Shown: positions 52,005 to 61,503, numbered from the stretch's first letter. The stretch: 64,000 nt of DNA from Limosilactobacillus gorillae (GCF_001293735.1 NZ_BCAH01000018.1:1-64000), one strand, 5' to 3'. Notes: generated from the sequence alone by a model not told the origin. A program made the numbers and translations.

Positions 52005-52858
52005 ATGAATGGGAATAAGAGCGTTAGATTTGAGAATCAAGTCATGGGAGAAGCATTGAAAGCAATGCAGATGCTTGGGGGTAAGTTAACTCGTAAGGAG
52101 ATAAAACGAGAGATTCGTGACCATTCAAAGATCATTTCTGAAGAGAGGGTTGACGCTGTAAGAACATCAAAAAAGACGGGTAGGAAATATCATCCGTTTG
52201 ACTATCAGTTTAATTTTGCAATTAAACATTTAATTATTGCTAGTTACATCACTACTGAAGATAACCGCAATCTTGAATTATCAGAAAAGGGTCGAACAGT
52301 TGATATTGTTAGGTTTGATCCAAACCATGATGTTTGGCCAGTGGTCAATGAGCAATCAAATGGTAATTCAGACAATAATGATTCAGAAGAAGAGCCTGTT
52401 GAGGAAGAACCATGGCGGACCGAATTATTAAATGCTTTAGTGGAAATGTCACCAAAGAAGTTTGAGTTATTTAGTCGAGGGTTACTTACTCATATGGGAG
52501 TTGACCTTGATGACAATATTGGAGTTAAATATGTTGGTGATGGTGGCTTAGATGGTTTCGGCTATATTACTTCCGATGATTTCCGGACCACTCGTGTCGC
52601 ATTGCAGGCTAAACGTTGGGATGGAAAGGTTTCAGCACCAGAAATTGATAAATATTGTGGGGCAATGGAGCTAAATACGGTATTTTTATCATAGCCTCAG
52701 ATTTTACGCGTGATGCTATAAAAACGGCTAAAGAAGGTACTCGGGTAATTACATTAATTAATGGGGATCAGATTTGTGATTTGGTAGCTAAGTATCACTA
52801 CTACGTAGAGTCAGTGACAACTTATAGGCTAGGTAGTTTTTACACGGAAGATGAGTAG
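52005..52858 (+). pseudogene. Frameshifted Mrr-like restriction endonuclease
   Basis: Paralogue of the gene at 44,977, similar along its whole length (RTSKKTGRKYHPFDYQFNFA, GGLDGFGYI, ALQAKRWDGKV). At about 52,670 the frame breaks: the first part runs to a stop at 52,694, and the C-terminal part (KYGIFIIASDFTRDAIKTAK to the TAG at 52,858) is in another frame. Compared with the paralogue a short stretch around DKFNAEF is missing. The Asp and QxK catalytic residues lie before the break, but the C-terminal strands are lost. ATG at 52005 behind GAAGGAGAT. Confidence 0.82.
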
Positions 52859-53039
52859 TAAATGGAAATTATTAATTAACCGTTATGTGAACGAACAGGA
52901 ATTACAAGAAAATACGTTAGTACAACTTGGTACCGTCCCCTATCAAGGTAACACATTAAAAATCTAAAATTATTTGGTTTATACAATCTTACAGCTGTGA
53001 AATTGTTTCGTTTACCAGGCATTTCAACGGTGTTGAAAC

Positions 53040-53370
53040 ATTCAATGCCTTTTTTCACTAAGAATAGCAGTTGGCCAAATGTTTGTGGATATGTGATGTG
53101 CTAAGATGTACTTGAAGTCACACCACCACTACCGTTCAATGTTCAATCACTGCATTATCAGCCAGTGTTCCTGGTGCTAACATACTGTGAACCGATTATT
53201 CTGGGATAAAAAGTTACTGAAATCTATTGAAGTATGAGTAAATCCTCGATCTGTATGGATTAAGGGCCATTATCCCCACTTGTTTTTTACCAATTCAAAG
53301 GCTTGGATGGTTTCTTTGGCCGTGTAATCACTTAGGAGTCGGAGCTTAGCTAACGTTGAATAGTTTAGCA
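53040..53370 (-). pseudogene. IS3-family transposase remnant
   Basis: Minus-strand text can be pieced together as LRLLSDYTAKETIQAFELVK, then PLIHTDRGFTHTSIDFSNFL, then APGTLADNAVIE and DFKYILAHPQTF: the integrase core of an IS3-family OrfB with the second Asp and the Glu region. Several stops and frameshifts interrupt it. No terminal repeats found. Apart from this remnant and the repeat at 53,439, nothing is seen in 52,859-54,043 except a terminator. Confidence 0.7.
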
Positions 53371-53438
53371 AAATACCCCCTAACGATAACAAGTTTTAGA
53401 TTTTAAATTTACTACCCTTAAGGGGATTATAGCCAAAC

Positions 53439-53536
53439 TAGCTGGATACTATAAATTTTAACTTTATTCACCATCTTTGAACGTACACTTCATGTGGCGT
53501 TGGAAGATGGTGTTTTTTGACTAGCCAGTATCGATA
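53439..53536. repeat. Leader repeat C of the rlmD-end units (degraded)
   Basis: TTCACCATCTTTGAACGTAC then ACTTCATGTGGCGTTGGAAG and TAGCCAGTATCGATAATGG match leaders A and B; the front half is degraded. Confidence 0.7.
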
Positions 53537-53703
53537 ATGGTGCTGAAGAAGATCATCCATGCCTCCTACAACCCGGCCGATCTGATTCGTGATTTACAAT
53601 ACTTTACCGAACAGGGTAATCAGATTGCCAAGCCAATTTCCGATGGATCCAGTTTCAACAAACAAGTGGAGAGAGCGTTACAGTTCTAAAGAAAGCAAAC
53701 TAA
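53537..53703 (+). pseudogene. Displaced rlmD 3' end, copy C (degraded)
   Basis: Starts MVLKKIIHASYNPADLIRDL, where the catalytic Cys has become Tyr, continues TEQGNQIAKPIS, then loses frame, and ends ESVTVLKKAN with TAA. Many substitutions and small deletions, so it is older than copies A and B. This again is a distinct C-terminal end. Confidence 0.85.
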
Positions 53704-53737
53704 AATGTGTCATGACGGACTTGATTGAAGATTGAAA

Positions 53738-53786
53738 TGGGTCCTTAGTGTGGAGTTATTTTTTTACACTTAGGGTCCATTTTTTA
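53738..53786 (+). terminator. Terminator after displaced rlmD copy C
   Basis: TGGGTCCTTAGTGT (53738-53751) pairs imperfectly with ACACTTAGGGTCCA (53766-53779), followed by a run of T. It sits where the terminators after copies A and B lie. Confidence 0.65.
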
Positions 53787-54043
53787 TTGCCAAAATTTGG
53801 AGAAACGCTGATATAACAAAGATAAAGTTATCTTACAAATCATCGAGCTATTCCTTTTAGTGTGTCTATTTAATAGATGCAGAAGAACAGGCAAGCGATA
53901 TTTTTATCGTAATCGTACTCTTTGCAATCTTTTTATTTGTAATCTAGCAAAATTACAAATAAAGCTTGACGAATTTTGGAGTGGCTGTATAATGTAATCA
54001 TCGAATGTATTTAAATGTAATTTATCGAAGGTACGGTGGGAAA

Positions 54044-54622
54044 ATGAAAATAACAAATTTAGTAGATTTATCGGTTGGAGTACCAGCGTCACGAATACAA
54101 ATGGCGGAGTCCAGATCAGCACCAGTCTACAAAATATATGGACAAGATGAGTTGGAAGCCGATTTAGAAGGGGTAGAATCCAATGGTTCACCAAAAACGA
54201 TTCGAACAATCAAGCAAGTAATGCAACTAAAGACTGGGGATATAGTTTTCAGTTTGGTGTCGGGGAAGGCATCGCTGGTTAGCCAAACACATGCGGGGTA
54301 CTTGTATACGCAAAACTATGTTGTACTTACACCATCGAAAAAAATTGATTCGACATACCTTGTTTACCTTTTAAATGAAGATCCGGATATTCAAAAGCAA
54401 TTTTGGCGTGGTTTGCAAGGATCTCAGGTAATGAAGTATACCGTTACCCTATTACGAGAGCTAAAGATCAAAAAATTGCCACCAGTAGATAAACAACAGG
54501 CAATTGGTCAAATATATATCAATCAATTGCGAATACAGGCATTGAAGGAGCGGATAGCTCGTAACGAAATGATACTGAGACGCGGACAATTAAGGGAGAT
54601 TAACTTAAAATGGAAGAATTAG
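54044..54622 (+). CDS. Single-TRD HsdS-like specificity protein
   Basis: 192 residues, half the size of a normal type I S subunit. One target-recognition domain fold (DLSVGVPASRIQMAE at the start, LLNEDPDIQKQFWRGLQGSQ, then KIKKLPPVDKQQAIGQIYIN and a helical tail). Its tail differs from that of the hsdS at 57,844, so it belongs to a different S lineage. ATG at 54044 after GGTGGGAA. It overlaps hsdR by 13 bases, so it is translated with it. It might be a second half-S that pairs with the other, or a modifier of R. Confidence 0.65.
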   Translation: MKITNLVDLSVGVPASRIQMAESRSAPVYKIYGQDELEADLEGVESNGSPKTIRTIKQVMQLKTGDIVFSLVSGKASLVSQTHAGYLYTQNYVVLTPSKKIDSTYLVYLLNEDPDIQKQFWRGLQGSQVMKYTVTLLRELKIKKLPPVDKQQAIGQIYINQLRIQALKERIARNEMILRRGQLREINLKWKN

Positions 54623-57600
54623 TGTTTGAAAATGATTTGATTCAATATCTGTCGACGGGTGCGATCGCTACTTCGAATGTCTCAAATAAGTTAGGTGAAG
54701 AAGTAGATAGTTACATTATTAAGTCCAAACTTTGGCAGTATAAACCCGACATAAAAACTACTGACCAACTCTGGGATAACTTCAAAAAAATTCTGGAACA
54801 ACATAATCAAAATACACTTAATCACGAACTCTCCACAGTAGAATTTAATCAGGTTAAGCAAGCCATCTCTAATTTGAAAACACCGTACCTAGCTGGTCAA
54901 TTCTTATACGGCCTTAATGGGGTTTCTCAACTCGAGGTTGACCTTGATGATGGGCGGCATGTTTTTCTAACAGTATTTGATCAAAAGAAGATTGGGGCTG
55001 GTGACACGGTCTATCAAATTGTTAACCAGATCGAACGTCCAGCCCTGATCGCTGGGAAACCAAATCGTCGCTTTGATACCACACTTCTTATTAACGGCTT
55101 ACCAATTATTCAGATTGAAGAAAAACGTGATACACATGATGTGGATGAAGCCTTAAATCAAATGCACCAATATATTCTGGAAAATCAATATCACGACATT
55201 TTCTCCACATTGCAAATCTTAGTGGGAATTACTCCTAACAACGCCAAGTACATGGCCAATACAACGGCGGACAAGTTTAATAAGGATTTTGCGTTCAACT
55301 GGCAGCGGAAAGAGAACAATCAGGTAGTTCGCAATTGGAAAGAGTTTGCCGATTCAGTGCTGTCGATTCCGATGGCCCATCAGATGGCCACCAATTATAT
55401 GATTCTAGATGGGACGAAGAATAAACAGATGCTGAAGGTGATGCGGCCTTACCAGGTTTATGCCACTCAAGAGGTTATCAATCGGCTTAAGCATGTCGAC
55501 TTTGATATGGGGACCAATAAGGTTGGTTACGTTTGGCACACAACAGGATCCGGTAAGACGATTACTAGCTTTAAAACGGCGTGGTTAGCAAGTCGGATGC
55601 CGAAAATTGATAAGGTTGTGTTTGTTGTTGATCGGATCGCCTTAACGCAGCAAACATTCGAAAATTACCGTGCTTACGATCCTGATGCCGACGAACAGAA
55701 TTTAGGTAGTGTTCGTGATACGAAACGAACGCGAGACCTCAGCAAGCAGCTACGGTCTAAAGATGATGGCATCATTGTGACTTCTGTACAAAAGTTGGAA
55801 ACACTGGTAAAGAGAAAATCATTTAAGTCACCGGATAGGAATATTGTCTTTATCGTTGACGAAGCCCACCGCTCAACAGGTGGAGAAGGCTTTGAGAGTA
55901 TCCAGAAGGCCTTTAAACGCGCAGCTTGGGTCGGTTACAGTGGGACGCCAATGTTTGACGATACAACTAAGAGTTTACGTACTGAGGATATTTTTGGCCC
56001 ACTTTTGCATGCCTATACGATTCGGGAAGCAATCGCTGATCGTAATGTCTTAGGGTTTAAGGTTGATTTTGAAACCACAATTGATGATGAAACGATGAAG
56101 CGAGATTACTTACCGAAGTTTTACCAGGAACTGCACCCAACGTGGGATCAAAAAAAGATCGATAAAAAGATTGGAAATCTAAATGATGAAGATATGGATG
56201 ATGCCATTAAGCCGAGTTTTTACGATGAGAATCCAGAACATGTTCGCTTAGTTGTGGAAGATATTTTCAAAAACTGGCGGAACCGATCCAATGATGGCAA
56301 GTATAATGCCTTATTTACGACCCATGTCGGCGGTAACAAGGCAAGTACGCCGATGGCAATGATGTACTTTAATGAATTCCAGCGGGTCAACCATGAGCAT
56401 GCCAAAAACGGTGGGCTAGTTCTAAAGGTTGCGGTAACGTTTAGTCAAAGCACTAATAATAGTGATAGCATGATTCAGACTAACGAAAATTTGTCACATG
56501 CAATCAATGCCTACAACGATCAATTTGGTACTAGCTATGGTCTGGACGATGTGGCTGGATATACTCAGGATGTCACTAGCCGGTTGAATAAAACTGCTCA
56601 GGATGGCGACTATCTGGACCTGGTTATCGTTGTTGACCAGCTACTAACCGGTTTTGATGCACCAGAGCTCAATACGCTTTATATTGATCGGACTCTGAAA
56701 GGGGCGGCTTTAATCCAGGCATATTCTAGGACAAATCGGATTGCTGATATGCAAGAAAAGCCATGGGGCCGGATTATTAACTACCGGTGGCCACACCATA
56801 ATGAGCAATTGATGAACAATGCATTGGCAACGTACGCTAACCGGAATTCTGCAAACTTAAGTGATGAAGAACGGAAACGTCAAAATACCAGTGATGGCAT
56901 TACGGCACCTAAGTTTAAGGTTTTATTTGAAGAAATTAAGCAGGTAGTAGAGGAGCTTAATCAATTAACCAGTGACTTTGTTCAGTTGCCACCTTCCGAA
57001 AAAGATAAGGACAAGATGTTCGATTTGTTACGTCACTACAACTCCGGCATTGCAAAGTTGAAGCAGTTTGATCCAAAGGAAGAGGATAGCGAGGAGATGG
57101 GGTTTGATTATGACAATCCGGACCAGTTAATCGAAAAACTGGGGATGAGTCCGGAACAAGAAACAATGTTAACCACTGTTCTAACCAACGAATTAAAGGA
57201 ACATATTGCTGGTAAGAAGGGAATCAATGTTCAACAGTTGGAATTAAAGTTAGTTCATATTAAGGACGTCAAAGTTAATTATGACTACTTGACGGAATTA
57301 GTAGAACAATTGTTGAACCAGGTTCACGATGGCGAAGTTGATGCTGCTCAAGATACACATAACCAGATCAAACAATTTGCGAATGGTTTGGAAGATCGGA
57401 ACTATGCAAAGCAAATTATCAATGCTTCTTCCGAAATTTTGGATGGTAACTATCCACCGGCCGAGACAGACTTAAAATACCCAGTGAAATTGAAAAATAG
57501 CGATACAATTATTCGCGACGCTAATAATATAAACCTGGATCGGAAGTTGCTGCAATTCAGAACCAAGTGGGGGATTACTGATTTGTGGAACAACGATCAA

Positions 57601-57807
57601 ATGCGTGAATTGTTTAGTCGTCATAAGTTGGAAAAGCAAGATCTAGATGATACGGGACAAATTCAAGATCTTTTGACACACGCTTCAGCAAGTTACAAGG
57701 AGCTTTCCTTAGACAAAAATGTTCAACAGCTGTCGAGGATCAAGTATCGCAATGGCTTGCGGAACGCAATCTATAAATTGGCCGACCATATGATTGACGT
57801 ATTGTAG
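54610..57807 (+). CDS. hsdR: Type I restriction enzyme R subunit
   Basis: 1065 residues. N-terminal PD-(D/E)xK nuclease with IQIEEKRD (about 169-174), SF2 translocase with Walker A GSGKT (313-317), DEAH box (417-420) and TRTNRI-like motif VI (here AYSRTNRIAD); helical C-terminal part for docking to M2S. It cuts unmodified DNA after translocation. ATG at 54610 behind AAGGGAGAT inside the previous gene. Full length without defects. Confidence 0.95.
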   Translation: MEELVFENDLIQYLSTGAIATSNVSNKLGEEVDSYIIKSKLWQYKPDIKTTDQLWDNFKKILEQHNQNTLNHELSTVEFNQVKQAISNLKTPYLAGQFLYGLNGVSQLEVDLDDGRHVFLTVFDQKKIGAGDTVYQIVNQIERPALIAGKPNRRFDTTLLINGLPIIQIEEKRDTHDVDEALNQMHQYILENQYHDIFSTLQILVGITPNNAKYMANTTADKFNKDFAFNWQRKENNQVVRNWKEFADSVLSIPMAHQMATNYMILDGTKNKQMLKVMRPYQVYATQEVINRLKHVDFDMGTNKVGYVWHTTGSGKTITSFKTAWLASRMPKIDKVVFVVDRIALTQQTFENYRAYDPDADEQNLGSVRDTKRTRDLSKQLRSKDDGIIVTSVQKLETLVKRKSFKSPDRNIVFIVDEAHRSTGGEGFESIQKAFKRAAWVGYSGTPMFDDTTKSLRTEDIFGPLLHAYTIREAIADRNVLGFKVDFETTIDDETMKRDYLPKFYQELHPTWDQKKIDKKIGNLNDEDMDDAIKPSFYDENPEHVRLVVEDIFKNWRNRSNDGKYNALFTTHVGGNKASTPMAMMYFNEFQRVNHEHAKNGGLVLKVAVTFSQSTNNSDSMIQTNENLSHAINAYNDQFGTSYGLDDVAGYTQDVTSRLNKTAQDGDYLDLVIVVDQLLTGFDAPELNTLYIDRTLKGAALIQAYSRTNRIADMQEKPWGRIINYRWPHHNEQLMNNALATYANRNSANLSDEERKRQNTSDGITAPKFKVLFEEIKQVVEELNQLTSDFVQLPPSEKDKDKMFDLLRHYNSGIAKLKQFDPKEEDSEEMGFDYDNPDQLIEKLGMSPEQETMLTTVLTNELKEHIAGKKGINVQQLELKLVHIKDVKVNYDYLTELVEQLLNQVHDGEVDAAQDTHNQIKQFANGLEDRNYAKQIINASSEILDGNYPPAETDLKYPVKLKNSDTIIRDANNINLDRKLLQFRTKWGITDLWNNDQMRELFSRHKLEKQDLDDTGQIQDLLTHASASYKELSLDKNVQQLSRIKYRNGLRNAIYKLADHMIDVL

Positions 57808-57843
57808 TTAAGAAAGTTAAGAACACGAACAAAGGAGAGTCCG

Positions 57844-58434
57844 ATGGACAAAAAAATAAGACGGGTACCGCAGCTTAGATTCCCAGGTTTCACTGATGAT
57901 TGGGAACAGCGGAAGTTTGGAAATATAGCTAATCGAGAGTCCAAACAAATTGAATCAACTTCTAGCATACCAAGTGTTGAATATGATGATATTATTCCTA
58001 ACCAAGGAAACTTGAATAAAGATATCAGCACTAAAAAGACTAAGAAAAAGGGTATCGAATTCGATGATACAAATGTTCTTTATGGGAAATTACGTCCATA
58101 TCTCCACAACTGGCTTAATGCATCATTTAAAGGGGTGGCTGTAGGTGATTGGTGGGTTCTTAAACCTATTAAGATAAGCAAGAACTTCCTATACTATCTA
58201 ATTCAAACCAAAAAGTATGATAATATTGCCAATCTATCATCTGGTTCTAAAATGCCACGTTCTGATTGGAATCTCGTTTCAAACACGGTTTTTAGTATTC
58301 CCAATACAAAAGAAGAACAAGAGAAAATTGGCGTATTTCTTTCTAATATAGACTCCCTCATCGCCCTTCATCAGCGTAAGCTTGACCACTTAAAGCAACT
58401 TAAAAAAGGTTTGTTACAGCAGCTATTTGTTTAA
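57844..58434 (+). CDS. hsdS: Half-length type I specificity subunit HsdS (expressed copy)
   Basis: 196 residues with a single TRD: the canonical start VPQLRFPGFTDDWEQRKFG, one recognition domain (about 28-160) and the central/C-terminal repeat IALHQRKLDHLKQLKKGLLQ. A complete S subunit has two such units; this one could work as a dimer of halves. ATG at 57844 behind AAGGAGAG. It shares the edge sequences TGGGAACAGCG (5') and CCCTTCATCAGCGTAAGC (3') with two silent cassettes at 60.1 and 61.5-62.0 kb, so its TRD is probably exchangeable. Confidence 0.85.
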   Translation: MDKKIRRVPQLRFPGFTDDWEQRKFGNIANRESKQIESTSSIPSVEYDDIIPNQGNLNKDISTKKTKKKGIEFDDTNVLYGKLRPYLHNWLNASFKGVAVGDWWVLKPIKISKNFLYYLIQTKKYDNIANLSSGSKMPRSDWNLVSNTVFSIPNTKEEQEKIGVFLSNIDSLIALHQRKLDHLKQLKKGLLQQLFV

Positions 58435-58455
58435 GAAAATTAAGGAGAACATAAA

Positions 58456-60051
58456 ATGACTAAAAATACAACACAATCAATGACCGGTAAACTATGGACA
58501 ATGGCCAACGAACTTCGTGGGAACATGGATGCTAATGAATATAAGAACTATATTCTTGCATTTATGTTCTACCGGTACCTATCCGAACGTCAGGAAGAAT
58601 ACCTGGTAACTAACAACGTGATTGATGTTCCACACGGGATGACCGCCAACGAAGCATACAAGCAAGAAGCTTCTGGAGATGATTTAGGAGACTACCTTGA
58701 AGACATTTCTCGATCACTTGGTTACGCCATTGAGCCAAAGGATACTTGGGCCAGCTTAGTTGAAAGGATTCAGAATTCAGAAATTATTCCAAGTGATTAC
58801 CAGGATATTTTTGATGATTTCAATAAAAATACGGAATTGAACTCAGAATCACACCAGGACTTCAAAGGCGTTTTTAACGATGTTAACTTAGGTGATTCAC
58901 GGCTCGGGGCGTCCACAACGGCTCGTGCGAAGTCATTGAATGCTATGGTTAAGCTCGTTAACGAGATGGAATTCAAGGATGACAGTGGTAAGGACCTCCT
59001 TGGTGAAATTTATGAATACTTAATTGGCCAATTCGCGGCTTCTGCCGGTAAAAAGGGTGGGGAATTTTATACGCCACACGAGGTTAGTCAAGTTTTGGCT
59101 AAGATTGTGACTGATGGTATAACAGAAACTGACAAGACATTCAGTGTTTATGACCCGACGATGGGGTCAGGTTCGTTACTGTTAACCGTTGGGAATGAAT
59201 TACCACATGATGCAAGTTCTGGTGCGATTAAGTACTTTGGTCAAGAATTGAACACGACGACCTACAACTTAGCACGAATGAACTTAATGATGCACGGTGT
59301 TGCTTATAGCAACATGACGTTGAATAACGAAGATACTTTGGAAACGGATTGGCCTGATGGACCGGATGCTCAGGGTATCGACCATCCGCGTTCATTCGAT
59401 GCGGTTGTTGCTAACCCACCATATTCGGCAAAGTGGGACAATGACAAGTCAAAGTTAAAAGATCCTCGTTTTAGTGATTATGGTCGATTAGCACCTGCTT
59501 CCAAGGCGGATTATGCATTTGTCTTACATAGCTTGTACCACTTAAAAAATGAGGGGACGATGGCGATTGTACTTCCACACGGAGTCTTATTCCGGGGTGG
59601 TGCAGAGGAAAAAATTCGTCAAACAATTATTGAAAAGAATTATCTCGATACAGTAATTGGCTTACCAGCGAACCTATTCTATGGAACAAGTATCCCTACT
59701 GTGGTTTTGGTATTTAAGAAGAATCGCCAGAACAAGGATATTCTCTTTATTGATGCCTCTAAAGAATTCGAAAAGGATAAAAATCAAAATAGGCTAACTG
59801 CCGAAAATATCAACAAGATTATTGAAACTTATCGTGAGCGCAAGAATGTTGATAAGTTCGCACATGTGGCATCATTAGATGAAATTAAAGAAAATGACTT
59901 TAATCTGAATATCCCGCGGTATGTCGATACTTTTGAAGAAGAGCCACCGGTTGATTTGCAAGAAGTAAAGAAACTCTTGGCCGAAGACGATGAAGAAATT
60001 AAGCAATTAGAAGCTGAGATTAATGAACAACTAAAGATTTTAGGGGTTTAA
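58456..60051 (+). CDS. hsdM: Type I N6-adenine methyltransferase M subunit
   Basis: 531 residues. HsdM_N helical domain (about 10-145), then N6_Mtase domain: SAM motif DPTMGSGSL (233-241) and catalytic NPPY (320-323). Protects host sites together with HsdS, and forms the restriction complex with HsdR. ATG at 58456 behind AAGGAGA, 22 bases after hsdS. Gene order R-S-M rather than R-M-S. Closed by a terminator. Confidence 0.95.
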   Translation: MTKNTTQSMTGKLWTMANELRGNMDANEYKNYILAFMFYRYLSERQEEYLVTNNVIDVPHGMTANEAYKQEASGDDLGDYLEDISRSLGYAIEPKDTWASLVERIQNSEIIPSDYQDIFDDFNKNTELNSESHQDFKGVFNDVNLGDSRLGASTTARAKSLNAMVKLVNEMEFKDDSGKDLLGEIYEYLIGQFAASAGKKGGEFYTPHEVSQVLAKIVTDGITETDKTFSVYDPTMGSGSLLLTVGNELPHDASSGAIKYFGQELNTTTYNLARMNLMMHGVAYSNMTLNNEDTLETDWPDGPDAQGIDHPRSFDAVVANPPYSAKWDNDKSKLKDPRFSDYGRLAPASKADYAFVLHSLYHLKNEGTMAIVLPHGVLFRGGAEEKIRQTIIEKNYLDTVIGLPANLFYGTSIPTVVLVFKKNRQNKDILFIDASKEFEKDKNQNRLTAENINKIIETYRERKNVDKFAHVASLDEIKENDFNLNIPRYVDTFEEEPPVDLQEVKKLLAEDDEEIKQLEAEINEQLKILGV

Positions 60052-60057
60052 ACGTTT

Positions 60058-60094
60058 AAAGTGGACTTTAGCTGATGCTAGAGCCCACTTTTTT
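60058..60094 (+). terminator. Terminator after hsdM
   Basis: AAAGTGGACTTTAGC (60058-60072) pairs with GCTAGAGCCCACTTT (60077-60091) and is followed by T residues. It separates hsdM from the silent cassette that begins at once afterwards. Confidence 0.75.
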
Positions 60095-60553
60095 GATTAC
60101 GCTTGGGAACAGCGAAAGTTGGGTGATGTAGTAGATGTAAGAAGTGGACGTGACTATAAACATCTTCATGAAGGTAATATTCCTGTGTATGGTACTGGTG
60201 GCTATATGCTTAGTGTAGATAAAGCACTTTCTGAAAATGAGGATGCCATAGGTATTGGTCGAAAAGGTACAATTGATAAACCATATTTACTTAGGGCTCC
60301 ATTTTGGACTGTCGACACTTTATTTTATTCAGTACCCAAAGAGCATTACGACTTAAATTTTGTAAATTATACTTTTCAACGTATTCATTGGAAAAAGTAT
60401 GATGAGTCAACTGGTGTTCCTAGCTTATCTAAAACAACAATTAATTCTGTTTCAGTACTTACACCAAACTATGAAGAGCAAAAGAAAATAGGTTCTATTT
60501 TTTCGCACTTCGACATCCTCATCGCCCTTCATCAGCGTAAGCCAAATAGATAG
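60095..60553 (+). pseudogene. Silent hsdS TRD cassette 1
   Basis: Open from right after the terminator: DYAWEQRKLGDVVDVRSGRD, one TRD, then SIFSHFDILIALHQRKPNR and stop. It lacks the conserved HsdS start (PxLRFPGF) and any ribosome binding site, so it is not expressed as S. Its 3' edge CCTCATCGCCCTTCATCAGC and GTAAGC is identical to the expressed hsdS over about 26 bases. A donor of an alternative recognition domain. Confidence 0.8.
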
Positions 60554-60556
60554 TTC

Positions 60557-61486
60557 TTAACTTAAACTAGACAAATATCTCATTACCAAGTCGTTATCCT
60601 GATTTTCCAACTCATTGATAATATGCATATAAACCTTTTGAGTCGTCGTAATTGATGAGTGACCTAATCTTCTGGAGACACTGGCAATTGACACACCTGC
60701 AAACATTAATAAAGAAGCATGAGTGTGACGTAACCCGTGTAATGAAATTTCTGGAATTTGGCAATTACGACAATGACGAGTAAGCCATTTATTAGGTGTT
60801 GAATTGCAAACAGCCCCTTTAACAAAAATCGGTTTGTCCTCATCAAGTTCTCTAATTAATTGCTGAAACTGCATCCCTAGTTGCCAATCCATTTGAACTT
60901 TTCTGATGGAACTACGATTTTTAGTTGGCTGAAAACCAGTGTTAGTTTTATAATCCCATGTTTTATTCACAGATATCGTTTGCCGTGCAAAATCAAAGTC
61001 TGCTGGTGTTAGTCCTAAAGCTTCTGAAAACCTTAACCCAGTTTTCGCAATCAGCAGAATTAACCAATCCCAATTTATCGAAGTACCTAAATTTAAGTCT
61101 TCCAATAAACTATGGAGCTCAAACTGATTTAGGTACTTTTTTTTCTTTTCTCTAGGAGTCTTTCCCTTAAAAATTGCCTTTCGTGTAGGATCCCTATCGA
61201 TTAATCCATCATCGACTGCATCTAAAATTGCTCCTTTAACTTGGTGATGAAAATCAATAACTGTTTGGCGTTCATGAGTTTCAGCATACTTATTTAGTAA
61301 CTCTTGATATATATTTCGGTCAAAATCTTTCATTTTTAAATCCGGTAAAATATATGCTAAGTGTTGATAGTTATTTTTATATTTTTCGAGAGTGACTTGT
61401 CGAACTGCACCATCCTTGTATAATTTAATCCAATATTCAAAATAGTCCTTAAAAAAACTATCACTTGTAAAATCACTTTTAGTCAT
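60557..61486 (-). CDS. Tyrosine site-specific recombinase of the hsdS switch
   Basis: 309 residues, with an N-terminal SAM-like core-binding domain and a C-terminal catalytic domain with Arg152 (TGLRFSE), Lys175, His250 and Arg253 (HGLRH), His276 (LGHSS) and Tyr286 (TTQKVYMH). All catalytic residues are present. Phage-integrase type, placed between two inverted TRD cassettes, as for CreX/PsrA-type enzymes of variable type I loci. It ends three bases after cassette 1. Alternatively it could be an integrase of the island, but no att repeats other than the TRD edges were seen. Confidence 0.88.
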   Translation of the reverse strand: MTKSDFTSDSFFKDYFEYWIKLYKDGAVRQVTLEKYKNNYQHLAYILPDLKMKDFDRNIYQELLNKYAETHERQTVIDFHHQVKGAILDAVDDGLIDRDPTRKAIFKGKTPREKKKKYLNQFELHSLLEDLNLGTSINWDWLILLIAKTGLRFSEALGLTPADFDFARQTISVNKTWDYKTNTGFQPTKNRSSIRKVQMDWQLGMQFQQLIRELDEDKPIFVKGAVCNSTPNKWLTRHCRNCQIPEISLHGLRHTHASLLMFAGVSIASVSRRLGHSSITTTQKVYMHIINELENQDNDLVMRYLSSLS

Positions 61487-61503
61487 TACTAAAGACCTCC
61501 CAT

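Noticed and set aside
52876-53058. 60-codon minus-strand frame left of the IS3 remnant
   Set aside because: Low-complexity chance frame overlapping decayed transposase DNA.
60119-60553. Cassette 1 as an expressed protein from the TTG at 60119
   Set aside because: There is no ribosome binding site, a terminator lies just upstream, and homology continues before the TTG, as in a start-less TRD donor.
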